Assembly (NCBI GenBank): GCA_029237775.1
Contig: JAQZBR010000004.1
Coordinates: 806,001-870,000 of the forward strand
DNA from: Bacteroidota bacterium
GTDB taxonomy: Bacteria > Bacteroidota > Bacteroidia > 2-12-FULL-35-15
Reading direction: 5' to 3'
Length of the DNA: 64,000 bases
Shown one piece after another: positions 17,979 through 25,785 of the stretch (its first letter is position 1; each line of letters opens with the position of its first letter). A model generated the notes under the pieces. That model made no database searches. It was not told where the DNA came from and worked only from the letters and a program-made list of their open reading frames with translations. A program made the position numbers and the translations under genes.

Positions 17979-17986
17979 ATCTTTGA
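17979..17986 (+). promoter_or_regulatory. -7-like element TATCTTTG
   Basis: Matches the Bacteroidota consensus TAnnTTTG, 21 bases before the ATG at 18008. No clear -33 TTTG at 17-23 bases upstream was found. Confidence 0.35.
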
Positions 17987-18007
17987 AGATCTTAAATATT
18001 TATTTCT

Positions 18008-18544
18008 ATGAAAAAAATAATACTTCTTACGGTAATCCTTATTTCACAATATATTTTACAAGCACAAACATTGGAAAAATTAGATGAGAAAAACGGATTT
18101 AAAACTCTTAAACTTGGGACGTACAAAAAAGATTTAAATGGTCTTCTTTTTAACAGCCAAGATAATATCAAGAAGTACTATGTGTATGAATATATGAATC
18201 CCCCTATAGAACTATCTAGTGTGTTTGATATAAAGTTTGACAAATTATATCTCATGTTTGATGATTCAAATAAATTAATTGGAATAAGACTTTCAAAAAA
18301 ATACACCGAAAAAATGCAAAAGATCTTCTTAGACGATGCTTTGAATATCACGTTAAAATACATTTCCAGTATTGGTAAGGCAACATATAAAATTGGAAAT
18401 AATAGTACTGAAATTGGACAAGGGTGGAAAGGGAAGAAAGTTCGGCTTGAAGTTAAAACCACTTCACAAGACACGGGATCAGAATTAACAGTTCATTATT
18501 TTTCTGAATCTTTTGTTTCCAAGATGCTTGACAACGGCTTTTAA
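18008..18544 (+). CDS. Small secreted protein of unknown function (island cargo)
   Basis: A 178-aa protein with a clear signal peptide (MKKIILLTVILISQYILQAQ, cleavage after QAQ). The mature part is a mixed alpha/beta domain with LGTYKKDLNGLL, FDKLYLMFDDSNKLIGIRL and a C-terminal WKGKKVRLEV strand. It resembles generic Bacteroidota secreted proteins but I do not recognise a family. It diverges from the XRE gene and converges with the membrane coiled-coil gene 10 bases downstream. Confidence 0.65.
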   Translation: MKKIILLTVILISQYILQAQTLEKLDEKNGFKTLKLGTYKKDLNGLLFNSQDNIKKYYVYEYMNPPIELSSVFDIKFDKLYLMFDDSNKLIGIRLSKKYTEKMQKIFLDDALNITLKYISSIGKATYKIGNNSTEIGQGWKGKKVRLEVKTTSQDTGSELTVHYFSESFVSKMLDNGF

Positions 18545-18554
18545 AATAAGAGTT

Positions 18555-19439
18555 TTATTCTGCATGTTTTTTATAATATTCCATGTAAAATAATTTCCCC
18601 TTAGGTGTTACTTCATATTGGCCGTTATTTAATGCAATAAATTTACGTTTAAGAAATAAGTCAATCACATCAGAAGGTACACCACTCGCAAGATTATTTC
18701 TATTTATGCCCATAACAACTCTATCAAAATCATGTGAGTCTTCAGAATTTAAAAATGTTGTCAGCTCAAAATCGTGATCTAATTGATTTGTGATTTGATA
18801 GTCCTCTATGTGGTTTATCGTCTTATTATGCTCGTCATTGAGATAATTTATAAGATTTTTTTGGATTTGGTAATCCACTACAGGTTCCTTTTTCAGAGTT
18901 CGAATTTCTTGCTTAAGGGTTTCTACCTCACTTTTTAAACCAGAAACGTTACCAACTGCCACTTCATGTTCTTGCTTTAATTTAATAATATTAGTAGCCT
19001 GCTTATCATTTTCCTGGTTTAATTTATTGTTTTCTGCAATTACAGCGTTTAAAGTATCTATATGCACCCATTTTAGAGGCTCAATTTCTCTTTTCAAAGT
19101 GTTTGCCCATTTTCCAAAGAAATTATATCCCCATTTTCCAAAAACATTTAGATAATTGAAAGCAATCATAGCAATAAAACCAAGAATAAAAGAGTAGATT
19201 ATAACAGTATAAAATCCTTTAACCCCCTCCATGCCAAACCAATTGAGCACCACTTTATTTTGTAGTTGGTGATGTACCCATGATACTCTTTCAATTAAGC
19301 TTTGATTATCCTGAAAATTAAACAAGCTGAACAATAATACCCTGTTGGTGATTAGCCAAATAGCCATTACCGAGCCGAAATATGGGTTTTTTAATCTTTC
19401 AGATAACCATGCCTTAGCAGAGTCCTTTACTTCTTCCAT
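18555..19439 (-). CDS. Membrane protein with coiled coil and C-terminal winged-helix-like domain
   Basis: A 294-aa protein. Two membrane segments are at about 20-42 (FGSVMAIWLITNRVLLFSLF) and 75-98 (FYTVIIYSFILGFIAMIAF). They are followed by a long coiled coil (about 128-190, NKLNQENDKQATNIIKLKQEHEV onward) and a C-terminal ~70-residue region (VIDLFLKRKFIALNNGQYEVTPKGKLFY) that looks like a winged helix. The N-terminal SERLKNPYFGS motif recurs in uncharacterised bacterial membrane proteins. The function is unknown; a membrane-tethered sensor or effector is possible. Confidence 0.6.
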   Translation of the reverse strand: MEEVKDSAKAWLSERLKNPYFGSVMAIWLITNRVLLFSLFNFQDNQSLIERVSWVHHQLQNKVVLNWFGMEGVKGFYTVIIYSFILGFIAMIAFNYLNVFGKWGYNFFGKWANTLKREIEPLKWVHIDTLNAVIAENNKLNQENDKQATNIIKLKQEHEVAVGNVSGLKSEVETLKQEIRTLKKEPVVDYQIQKNLINYLNDEHNKTINHIEDYQITNQLDHDFELTTFLNSEDSHDFDRVVMGINRNNLASGVPSDVIDLFLKRKFIALNNGQYEVTPKGKLFYMEYYKKHAE

Positions 19440-19679
19440 TTCAATGTTTATATAGCTTAATCAAAAATATGAATTTTAAAACAAAATGCTCAATGATGAT
19501 GCGTCATAATGTCGTTTGTTATGTTCTGTAATTAGTTTAATTATGAATATAGAGATTTTTTTGAATTTTTTTTAGAATTTGCAAGTGTTTCCTTACTATA
19601 AACACCCCTCCTCTTCAGAGTTAAGGGAGTAATTCCCCCTACCCCTTATTATTAATTACATAACTAAAACTCATAAGAC

Positions 19680-20120
19680 ATGGAAAAACTATGCGAAATT
19701 ACTGTGAACTACAGTAGCAAAATTAAAAAATCATTACTACCAAAAATTTCTACATCTGATGATGCAGAGAAGCTTTTTAAAGAGGTTTGGAGCAACAGGC
19801 TGGAATTTGTCGAGGAAGTGTATTTATTGCTCTTAAATCGTGCAAATAAGGTTTTAGGGTTTACTAAGATTTCAGAAGGTGGGAGCTCTGGGACTGTAGT
19901 TGAAACTAAAGTTGTTTTCCAAACTCTCTTGAAAGGCAATGCAAGCTCGTTTATCATGGCTCATAATCATCCCTCAGGTAACTTGAAGCCATCAGATTCA
20001 GATATTAGGCTTACCAAGAACATCAAAGAGGCTGGGAGGATTATGGATATCCCGCTTGTAGATCACATTATTATCAGCGATGAAGGTTATTACAGTTTTG
20101 CCGATGAAGGTTTGTTGTAG
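19680..20120 (+). CDS. RadC-like JAB/MPN+ domain protein
   Basis: A 146-aa protein consisting of the JAB domain only. The metal motif is His95-Asn-His97-Pro-Ser-Gly with Asp108, and an upstream Glu lies in EFVEEVYLLLLN (about 42-52). The N-terminal HhH region of chromosomal RadC is absent. Such short RadC-like proteins are typical passengers of Bacteroidota mobile elements and of phage islands; their true role is unresolved. It lies near the right end of the island. Confidence 0.85.
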   Translation: MEKLCEITVNYSSKIKKSLLPKISTSDDAEKLFKEVWSNRLEFVEEVYLLLLNRANKVLGFTKISEGGSSGTVVETKVVFQTLLKGNASSFIMAHNHPSGNLKPSDSDIRLTKNIKEAGRIMDIPLVDHIIISDEGYYSFADEGLL

Positions 20121-20140
20121 CGCTTAAAAACCCATTAAAA

Positions 20141-20320
20141 ATGAAAAGATTATTCCTATTGTTAGTCATGCTATTGCCTCTTCTTTCTACAGGGGCAATA
20201 GATGATTACACGAATTACGAAGATTTCAATGAAGACCCATTTGGAATTCATTGGATTGTTTGGGTATTTGCAATTATCTGGGCTTTTTATACCTTCGTTA
20301 ACAAAGACAAAAACAGTTAA
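20141..20320 (+). CDS. Small secreted/membrane protein (59 aa)
   Basis: ATG at 20141, stop TAA at 20318-20320, 59 residues. A signal-like hydrophobic N-terminus (MKRLFLLLVMLLPLLSTGA) is followed by an acidic linker (DDYTNYEDFNEDPFG) and a second hydrophobic helix (WIVWVFAIIWAFYTFV) ending in NKDKNS. It follows the RadC-like gene by 20 bases and may be in the same transcript. Short secreted/membrane ORFs with this layout are common in Bacteroidota; the function is unknown. Confidence 0.6.
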   Translation: MKRLFLLLVMLLPLLSTGAIDDYTNYEDFNEDPFGIHWIVWVFAIIWAFYTFVNKDKNS

Positions 20321-20346
20321 TTATTTATTTACTAATCAGGCTAAAA

Positions 20347-20367
20347 ACTTGCAAATAAATTGCACAA
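20347..20367 (+). repeat. Right subterminal repeat, candidate integrase arm site
   Basis: ACTTGCA-AATA-AATTGCA-CAA, matching 9864-9884 in the same orientation with one mismatch, 53 bases inside attR. Confidence 0.6.
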
Positions 20368-20420
20368 GAAATACAGGTAAGCTGGTAGAGCCCAGTAACA
20401 TTGGGCTTGCCCAATTTACT

Positions 20421-20470
20421 CATCTGACTGTTAATCAGAGGGTCGCTGGTTCAAGTCCAGCAGAGGGAGC
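20421..20470 (+). repeat. attR-side direct repeat (tRNA-Asn 3' half)
   Basis: Exact 50-bp copy of 9721-9770. There is no 5' half or acceptor partner upstream, so this is a tRNA remnant and not a functional gene. The preceding bases hold a hairpin GCCCA/TGGGC (20390-20406). Confidence 0.9.
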
Positions 20471-20474
20471 GAAA

Positions 20475-20505
20475 AGCCATCAGAAATGATTGGCTTTTTT
20501 GTTTT
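20475..20505 (+). terminator. Original tRNA-Asn terminator, displaced by the island
   Basis: AGCCATC and GATTGGCT flank a short loop, followed by TTTTTGTTTT. It sits directly after attR, where the intact tRNA would end before integration. The same 31 bases recur at 20573-20603. Confidence 0.65.
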
Positions 20506-20557
20506 ATATAGTTAGTCTATTAATGAGGTGTTGGTTCATTTGACAGCTATCGGGAAC

Positions 20558-20603
20558 AGCAGAGGAAGCAAGAGCCATCAGAAATGATTGGCTTTTTTGT
20601 TTT
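20558..20603 (+). repeat. Degenerate second copy of tRNA end plus terminator
   Basis: AGCAGAGGAAGCA resembles the tRNA acceptor end AGCAGAGGGAGC, and the following 31 bases (20573-20603) are identical to 20475-20505. It looks like a decayed second tRNA-Asn tail or an older integration scar. Confidence 0.55.
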
Positions 20604-20686
20604 CTGCTCCCTTCTTTAATAGCTCCGCAACATTGTACTTCCGTTAATTTTAATTTAAGTAAATTAGACAATCGAAACGGATTCCG

Positions 20687-22942
20687 ATGAAAGATAAACT
20701 ACTCTTCCTTTTATTATTTCTTACTCACATTCTTGTTGCCCAATCATGGCAACCTGTTGGTGGAGGCACCAACAACAGCAGCCACGGTCTGTTAACATGG
20801 AACGGTAAACTAATAGATCTCGGAAGTTTTAACAATCCCTGTAACCGCGTTGCTCAATGGGACGGAACAAGCTGGTCCTGTCTTGCCGGAGGCGTAGGAA
20901 TAGTAGCACGCGCAGGAGTGGTCTGGGATGGAAAACTGGTGGTGGTTGGTGACTTCTGGAACGTTAACCAGCCCTGCGTAGGCTGCAATGGTGTGGCCGT
21001 GTGGGATGGAATATCATGGAGTCCGCTCGGGAACGGGGTAAACAACGATGTTCTTTCTATAACCGTATGGAACAACCAGGTTGTGATCGCAGGTGATTTC
21101 ACCCAGGCCAATGGTGTTCCTGTCGCACGTATCGTTAAATGGAATGGAACTTCGTGGGAATCTGTGGGCCCGATCGGCAGCTTCGATAATGATATTCGCG
21201 CAATGGTTGAATATGACGGTGATCTTTGGGTGGGTGGTGATTTTAATAATGTTGGTGGCAACACCTCTTACGATGGTTTAGTTAAATATGATCCGGATTC
21301 TGCCGATTGGGTAGGAGGCAACAGCGGAGTAGATCTTATTGGCGGAGTAGATGAATCTGTTCGTGTTCTTTATATAAATCCGAATGATGGAAACTTATAT
21401 ATGGGTGGTGAGTTTACTGAACTTTGGGATGGTGATGCTGCAACAGCAGACCCGAACATGCATGGTATTGCAATGTATGATGGATCAAACTGGACCCCGC
21501 TGGGAACAGGACTCAATGAATATTGCAGAGCCATCCATGAATACAATGGAGATATAGTTGCGGGAGGTTTTTTTACTGCTGCAGGAGGAGTTCCCGCGAA
21601 TAAAATAGCGAGATGGAACGGCAGCACCTGGGCCCCGATGGGACTCGGATTTGACGCTGTCGGCATTGATGAATATGTGAAATCCGCAGCCGTGTGGAAC
21701 GGAACTTTCTTTGCTGGCGGAGCCTATACACAGGCGGAGGGAAATCCAATGGATTACATAGCGCAATGGGATGAACCGCCTGCTGCCGCACCCGTTGCAT
21801 GGATGACCGCCTCGGCTACTACTCTTTGCGGTTCCGGTTGTATTTACTTTTTAGATAACAGTACTAATAATCCAACAACCTGGAACTGGTCATTCCCCGG
21901 ATCCAACACACCTACTTCTACTGCACAACATCCCGGCTCCGTTTGTTATTCTGCTCCCGGGAATTATACCGCGACTCTTCAGGCCTGCAACGCAATTGGT
22001 TGCACCATACAAAATATTGATATTGAAGTTACATCGGGGGCTACCCTTACTGTTCTTGATCAACATATTTGTGACGGAGGCACCGCAACTCTGGTAGCTG
22101 TTCCTTCAATTGCCGGAGGTTCGTTTTTATGGTCTACATCGGCAACAAGCCCATCAATTACGGTGAGTCCCTCTGTTAATACAAATTACACTGTTTCGTA
22201 TTCTTTTGCAGGATGCAATGCAGGTCCAATAAGCGCAACCGTTACCGTTGGAACAACTCCTGCAATTAACCTGAATGTTTCCGATTCAATTATATGTGCC
22301 GGAGAAATTGTTTCATTAACCGCAGTACCTTCTGCTGCCGGTGGAACATATCTTTGGTCACCCGGAGGGGAGACCACAAATTTCATAACGGTGACCCCTT
22401 TGGTTACAACAACCTATGCAGCAGAATATACATTGAACGGATGTACAAGTGTTCCTGATTCTTTACCATTAATAGTGAAAGCGGTACCTGTAATTTCTAC
22501 CGCTACCACGGGCAATCAAATAATTGCTGATCAGAATGCAGCAGTGTATCAATGGCTGGACTGCAATGATAATTACATTTCAATAACAGGAGAAACTGCA
22601 CAAGCCTTCACTCCTTTAACTAATGGTAACTATGCAGTGAAGATCGATCTTAATGGCTGCATTGATACAAGCGCCTGTATTCCGTTTTCGGGAACAGTAA
22701 TTAAAGATTTGGATATGTCGCGCTTAACTATTTATCCAAACCCAACCACAGGGTGGATCCATATTTCGTCAAACAAAATACTTCTTGATTATGAAATTAC
22801 CGACCTCATGGGAAATATTCTTGCGACAGGAAAATTAACATCGGCTGATGCAGATGTAAACATCACTCAATTATCTGAAGGTATGTACGTCATGAAGGTC
22901 GATAAAGAAAACCCACAAATCTTTAAAATAATCAGAAATTAA
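20687..22942 (+). CDS. T9SS-secreted protein with kelch-like repeats and PKD domain
   Basis: A 751-aa secreted protein. The signal peptide (MKDKLLFLLLFLTHILVAQ) is followed by about seven propeller-like units (20-365) of the form WDGTSW..LG.G..., GG.F..A.G....IA.W. A PKD-like domain (about 370-450, FLDNSTNNPTTWNWSFPG, GNYTATLQACNAIGC) comes next, then two Ig/SprB-like strands, and finally a type A T9SS sorting domain (about 680-751, LTIYPNPTTGWIHISS ... GMYVMKV). It should be exported by T9SS and attached to or released from the surface. Propeller units suggest binding rather than catalysis; no enzyme motif is visible. Confidence 0.85.
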   Translation: MKDKLLFLLLFLTHILVAQSWQPVGGGTNNSSHGLLTWNGKLIDLGSFNNPCNRVAQWDGTSWSCLAGGVGIVARAGVVWDGKLVVVGDFWNVNQPCVGCNGVAVWDGISWSPLGNGVNNDVLSITVWNNQVVIAGDFTQANGVPVARIVKWNGTSWESVGPIGSFDNDIRAMVEYDGDLWVGGDFNNVGGNTSYDGLVKYDPDSADWVGGNSGVDLIGGVDESVRVLYINPNDGNLYMGGEFTELWDGDAATADPNMHGIAMYDGSNWTPLGTGLNEYCRAIHEYNGDIVAGGFFTAAGGVPANKIARWNGSTWAPMGLGFDAVGIDEYVKSAAVWNGTFFAGGAYTQAEGNPMDYIAQWDEPPAAAPVAWMTASATTLCGSGCIYFLDNSTNNPTTWNWSFPGSNTPTSTAQHPGSVCYSAPGNYTATLQACNAIGCTIQNIDIEVTSGATLTVLDQHICDGGTATLVAVPSIAGGSFLWSTSATSPSITVSPSVNTNYTVSYSFAGCNAGPISATVTVGTTPAINLNVSDSIICAGEIVSLTAVPSAAGGTYLWSPGGETTNFITVTPLVTTTYAAEYTLNGCTSVPDSLPLIVKAVPVISTATTGNQIIADQNAAVYQWLDCNDNYISITGETAQAFTPLTNGNYAVKIDLNGCIDTSACIPFSGTVIKDLDMSRLTIYPNPTTGWIHISSNKILLDYEITDLMGNILATGKLTSADADVNITQLSEGMYVMKVDKENPQIFKIIRN

Positions 22943-23009
22943 ATCAACATTCATTGGTGGTATAAAAATAAAGAAGGCTTTATTAATAATTTCTTCTACA
23001 AAAATATCA

Positions 23010-23392
23010 ATGGATAAACCCTCCAACATCACATCATTTGAAACTCCACTTGCAACCTGATGGATCGAGAATGATATTTTGTGTGTGATAACTAATAACA
23101 GCGGCAGAACCAAAAACAATACTGACGAACATTACAAAATTTTTAAGGGGATAATCAAGAAAAATTTTTATTGGCTTGTTGAATTAAATCTCTGTAAAAA
23201 TATGAGTAGAGAAGTTTTAGACACTATCTACAATGAAATTCCGGAGGTCTGCAAAGGTATGGCGGTGATAGCGCAGCGGCCATGCGAACAGAGGTTGCCG
23301 GCTATTTCCTGCGCCTGAGCGAAAAAAATATCCCTTCAAAAATGTTTCTTTCAGAGAAAGAGGCCAGGGACTGGATCAAACAGCTCAAATAG
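23010..23392 (+). pseudogene. Broken STAS-like (DUF7793-like) gene
   Basis: The reading frame starts at ATG 23010 (MDKPSNITSFETPLAT), is cut by TGA at 23058-23060, continues in frame (WIENDILCVITNN..., GIIKKNFYWLVELNLCKNMSREVLDTIY, GMAVIAQ), then shifts frame near 23278-23291 and continues as TEVAGYFLRLSEKNIPSKMFLSEKEARDWIKQLK to TAG 23390-23392. The joined protein resembles small STAS-like proteins with an ending ...F.P.K.F..E..A..WL. The family name is from memory and tentative. The remainder of 22943-23542 shows no other gene. Confidence 0.6.
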
Positions 23393-23542
23393 ATCAGATT
23401 CCCTCAACCCAAAATTTTCCGCTTTTAGCCGGAATAATCCGGTAACCATTATCTTATTCTCATATTCCATTGTTTTACAGTTCATAAGCCACTTAAATGG
23501 CACAAACATTTTAAGGTGAGTTGTAACTTAAAATATTATGTC

Positions 23543-25630
23543 ATGGAAAACTTGTACAAAAAATTTATTTCAGGAATTATATTTCTTCTGATCACTCATC
23601 TTACGTTTGCTCAGTGGCAAACGAATGGACCCTACGGAGGGCCTGTTTATTCGTCCACTACTGCGAATGGAAAAACATTCATCGGCACCGAAAATGGTGT
23701 TTTTGTTTCTTCCGATAATGGCGCTACGTGGACAGCCGCTAATAACGGAATACAACGAATCACAATTGTTGCACTGACCTCTGATGGCACTAATCTTTAT
23801 GCAGGTGGCTCCGCTGATGGGGTATTTTTTTCATCAAACAATGGCGCAAGCTGGACACCGCGTAATTCGGGTATCAGCACACTGTTCATCACTTCTCTTT
23901 TCGCTTCAAGCGATGGAGTGTACGTTGGTACTCCAAGCGGTGTTTTTTTCACCGCAAATCAAGGCGTGAGCTGGACAGGCCGCAATAACGGAATCCCTTC
24001 AACATACGATATGTATGTATATGCTGAAATGGGTGATACCGTTTTTGCCGGCTCTTACGGTGTGGGGATGTACCAGACAAGCAATAATGGTTCTAACTGG
24101 ACTGTTGTTGGGAACGGCTTCCCTTCAGGAGGATTTGTTTATGCGATTAAAGCAGATGGAAACAATATCTATGCAGGAACAAGTGCAGGGGTTTATAAAT
24201 CGAGCAACAGAGGTGTTTCGTGGACGCTTTCAAACAACGGCTTCCCATCGGGCATGTGGGCCAAATCATTTACAGTGAAGCCGGGATATGTTTTCGCGGG
24301 AACCTATTCCGAAGGGATCTTTGTATCAACAAATGGTGGTTCAAGCTGGTCGGCTATGAACAGCGGAATTCCTAATCCACCATTCCCAAGCGGCTTACCA
24401 AATAATTATCCTTCGGTTGAAGACCTTATTGTAAGCGGATCAAACGTTATCGCTTCTACAGTTGATGGTGTCTATAAATCATCAAACAACGGCTCATCAT
24501 GGAGCTCTTCAAATACCGGAATCAACGCTAACAATATAATGGGTGTTGCCGCTAATGGAACTGCAGCCTTTGCTGTATCAGGAAGAAACGGTGTATATAC
24601 TTCAACTAACAACGGGATGAGCTGGACGAGAACTAACAACGGCCTTACCAGCTGGGATATCAATGCAGTGGTAACTCACGGAAGCTCAGTTTTTGTTTCG
24701 GCAGGATACGAACACGTTTTCCGCTCTGATAACAATGGTGCATCGTGGGTGCAGGCTACAGCCGGAATAAACAGTGAAGTAATGCAGCTGACCGCAGATA
24801 CAGGCCGTGTATTGGCTCTCACAAACGGTGCTATCGCGACTCCGGCCGGATTATTCCAGACAGTGGACAATGGTATCAGTTGGACAGAGATTCCAACTAC
24901 ATTTACAAGCTCAATGAGCACATCGATGAGCACTGTGACTTCAACTACAAGTAAACTGTATGTTGGTATGGGTAACGGAAAGATCTTTTACTCAAATAAC
25001 GCAGGTGGCTCGTGGAGCGATATTTCCACCGGATTACCGGCAGTTAAGATCAACAGCATCCTGATCAGCGGCAGCAGCCTTTTCGCAGCAACCGATGGTT
25101 TCGGAGTTTACAAGTCGACTAACAACGGAGGCAACTGGACCGCAGTAAACAACGGAGTTGGAAATATGTACATCAATGACCTGCAAAAATATGGTCCGAC
25201 AGTTTATGCTGCAACATGGGGTGGCGGTGTATACGTCACAAGCAATAATGGCACATCTTGGGCTGCTAACAATATCGGACTTACAGATAACTTTGTAAGA
25301 AAGATCTCCACTGAGACTGCTACCATATATGCAGGAACGGATGCAGGCGCTTATTCTTCGCCATTCGTGATTCTTGGAATGGAATCTTTCGAGGTGACAG
25401 GTGTGGAAGTTTATCCGAACCCGAGTGCAGGCTTAATTAATTTCCGCAGTGATTTTAATGAAAAGGTAAGGATTAATATCTATAATGTTTCCGGTGAACA
25501 GGTTTATAACTACGAAGGCAATTCGTCAGACCTGCAAAACATAGATCTTTCCGCTTCGGCAAAAGGAATCTATTTCTTCAGCCTCGAAACGGAGAATGGT
25601 ATAGCCAAAAAGAAACTGGTTATTCAATAA
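23543..25630 (+). CDS. T9SS-secreted protein with BNR/sortilin-like repeats
   Basis: A 695-aa secreted protein. The ATG at 23543 (MENLYKKFISGIIFLLITHLTFAQ) gives a normal signal peptide; a GTG at 23516 would add nine residues. The body (25-615) holds about a dozen ~43-residue units built around SS.NGASWT..N.GI and GT..GVY.S, as in BNR/YCF48/sortilin-type propellers. The last ~75 residues are a T9SS type A sorting domain (VEVYPNPSAGLINF ... GIYFFSLETENGIAKKKLVIQ). It is likely a surface or released adhesin-like protein. A strong terminator follows at 25639. Confidence 0.87.
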   Translation: MENLYKKFISGIIFLLITHLTFAQWQTNGPYGGPVYSSTTANGKTFIGTENGVFVSSDNGATWTAANNGIQRITIVALTSDGTNLYAGGSADGVFFSSNNGASWTPRNSGISTLFITSLFASSDGVYVGTPSGVFFTANQGVSWTGRNNGIPSTYDMYVYAEMGDTVFAGSYGVGMYQTSNNGSNWTVVGNGFPSGGFVYAIKADGNNIYAGTSAGVYKSSNRGVSWTLSNNGFPSGMWAKSFTVKPGYVFAGTYSEGIFVSTNGGSSWSAMNSGIPNPPFPSGLPNNYPSVEDLIVSGSNVIASTVDGVYKSSNNGSSWSSSNTGINANNIMGVAANGTAAFAVSGRNGVYTSTNNGMSWTRTNNGLTSWDINAVVTHGSSVFVSAGYEHVFRSDNNGASWVQATAGINSEVMQLTADTGRVLALTNGAIATPAGLFQTVDNGISWTEIPTTFTSSMSTSMSTVTSTTSKLYVGMGNGKIFYSNNAGGSWSDISTGLPAVKINSILISGSSLFAATDGFGVYKSTNNGGNWTAVNNGVGNMYINDLQKYGPTVYAATWGGGVYVTSNNGTSWAANNIGLTDNFVRKISTETATIYAGTDAGAYSSPFVILGMESFEVTGVEVYPNPSAGLINFRSDFNEKVRINIYNVSGEQVYNYEGNSSDLQNIDLSASAKGIYFFSLETENGIAKKKLVIQ

Positions 25631-25638
25631 AGAATTTA

Positions 25639-25671
25639 AAGAAACCCCGGAATTACCGGGGTTTCTTTTTT
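25639..25671 (+). terminator. Strong intrinsic terminator after the BNR-repeat gene
   Basis: AAGAAACCCCGG (25639-25650) and CCGGGGTTTCTT (25656-25667) form a 12-bp perfect stem with loop AATTA, followed by TTTT. It is nine bases after the stop. Confidence 0.9.
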
Positions 25672-25785
25672 ATGCTTAGGAAAGCTCTTTTAGTCTCTGT
25701 AAGCCATTCCTCTTTATTTGTCGAATTTATGAACCCTGTATGCTTTAATATTTTGTAGTTTTGCTCGCGTTTATTCAAACTCACA

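Larger units (their letters stand above)
9721..20470 (+). mobile_element. Integrative genomic island in tRNA-Asn
   Basis: The 50 bases at 9721-9770 recur exactly at 20421-20470, making direct att repeats from the 3' half of tRNA-Asn. Just inside the left repeat is a tyrosine integrase pointing inward, and near-identical 21-base subterminal sequences lie at 9864 and 20347. The cargo is visibly more AT-rich than the flanks. It encodes a nuclease-like protein, an SF3 helicase, a cyclase-like protein, an XRE regulator and several unknowns. No relaxase, coupling protein or conjugation genes were seen, so it is not a full conjugative element; a mobilisable or phage-satellite-like island is inferred. 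Confidence 0.9.

Noticed and set aside
9721-20470. Full conjugative element (ICE)
   Set aside because: No relaxase, coupling ATPase or Tra proteins are visible among the element's genes, and 10.75 kb is too short for one.
20202-20489. 95-aa plus-strand frame across the island's right end
   Set aside because: It runs out of phase through the 59-aa ORF, the noncoding arm site and the attR tRNA remnant; its sequence is low-complexity chance translation.
23079-23318. 79-aa stand-alone gene
   Set aside because: It is the middle part of the disrupted STAS-like gene, starting at a TTG within the old frame and ending in the shifted frame.
23543-25630. Possible tandem DNA repeat or CRISPR-like array in the BNR-repeat gene
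   Set aside because: The periodicity is at protein level (about 43 residues) with degenerate DNA; there are no identical short repeats with unique spacers. No CRISPR array was found in the window.
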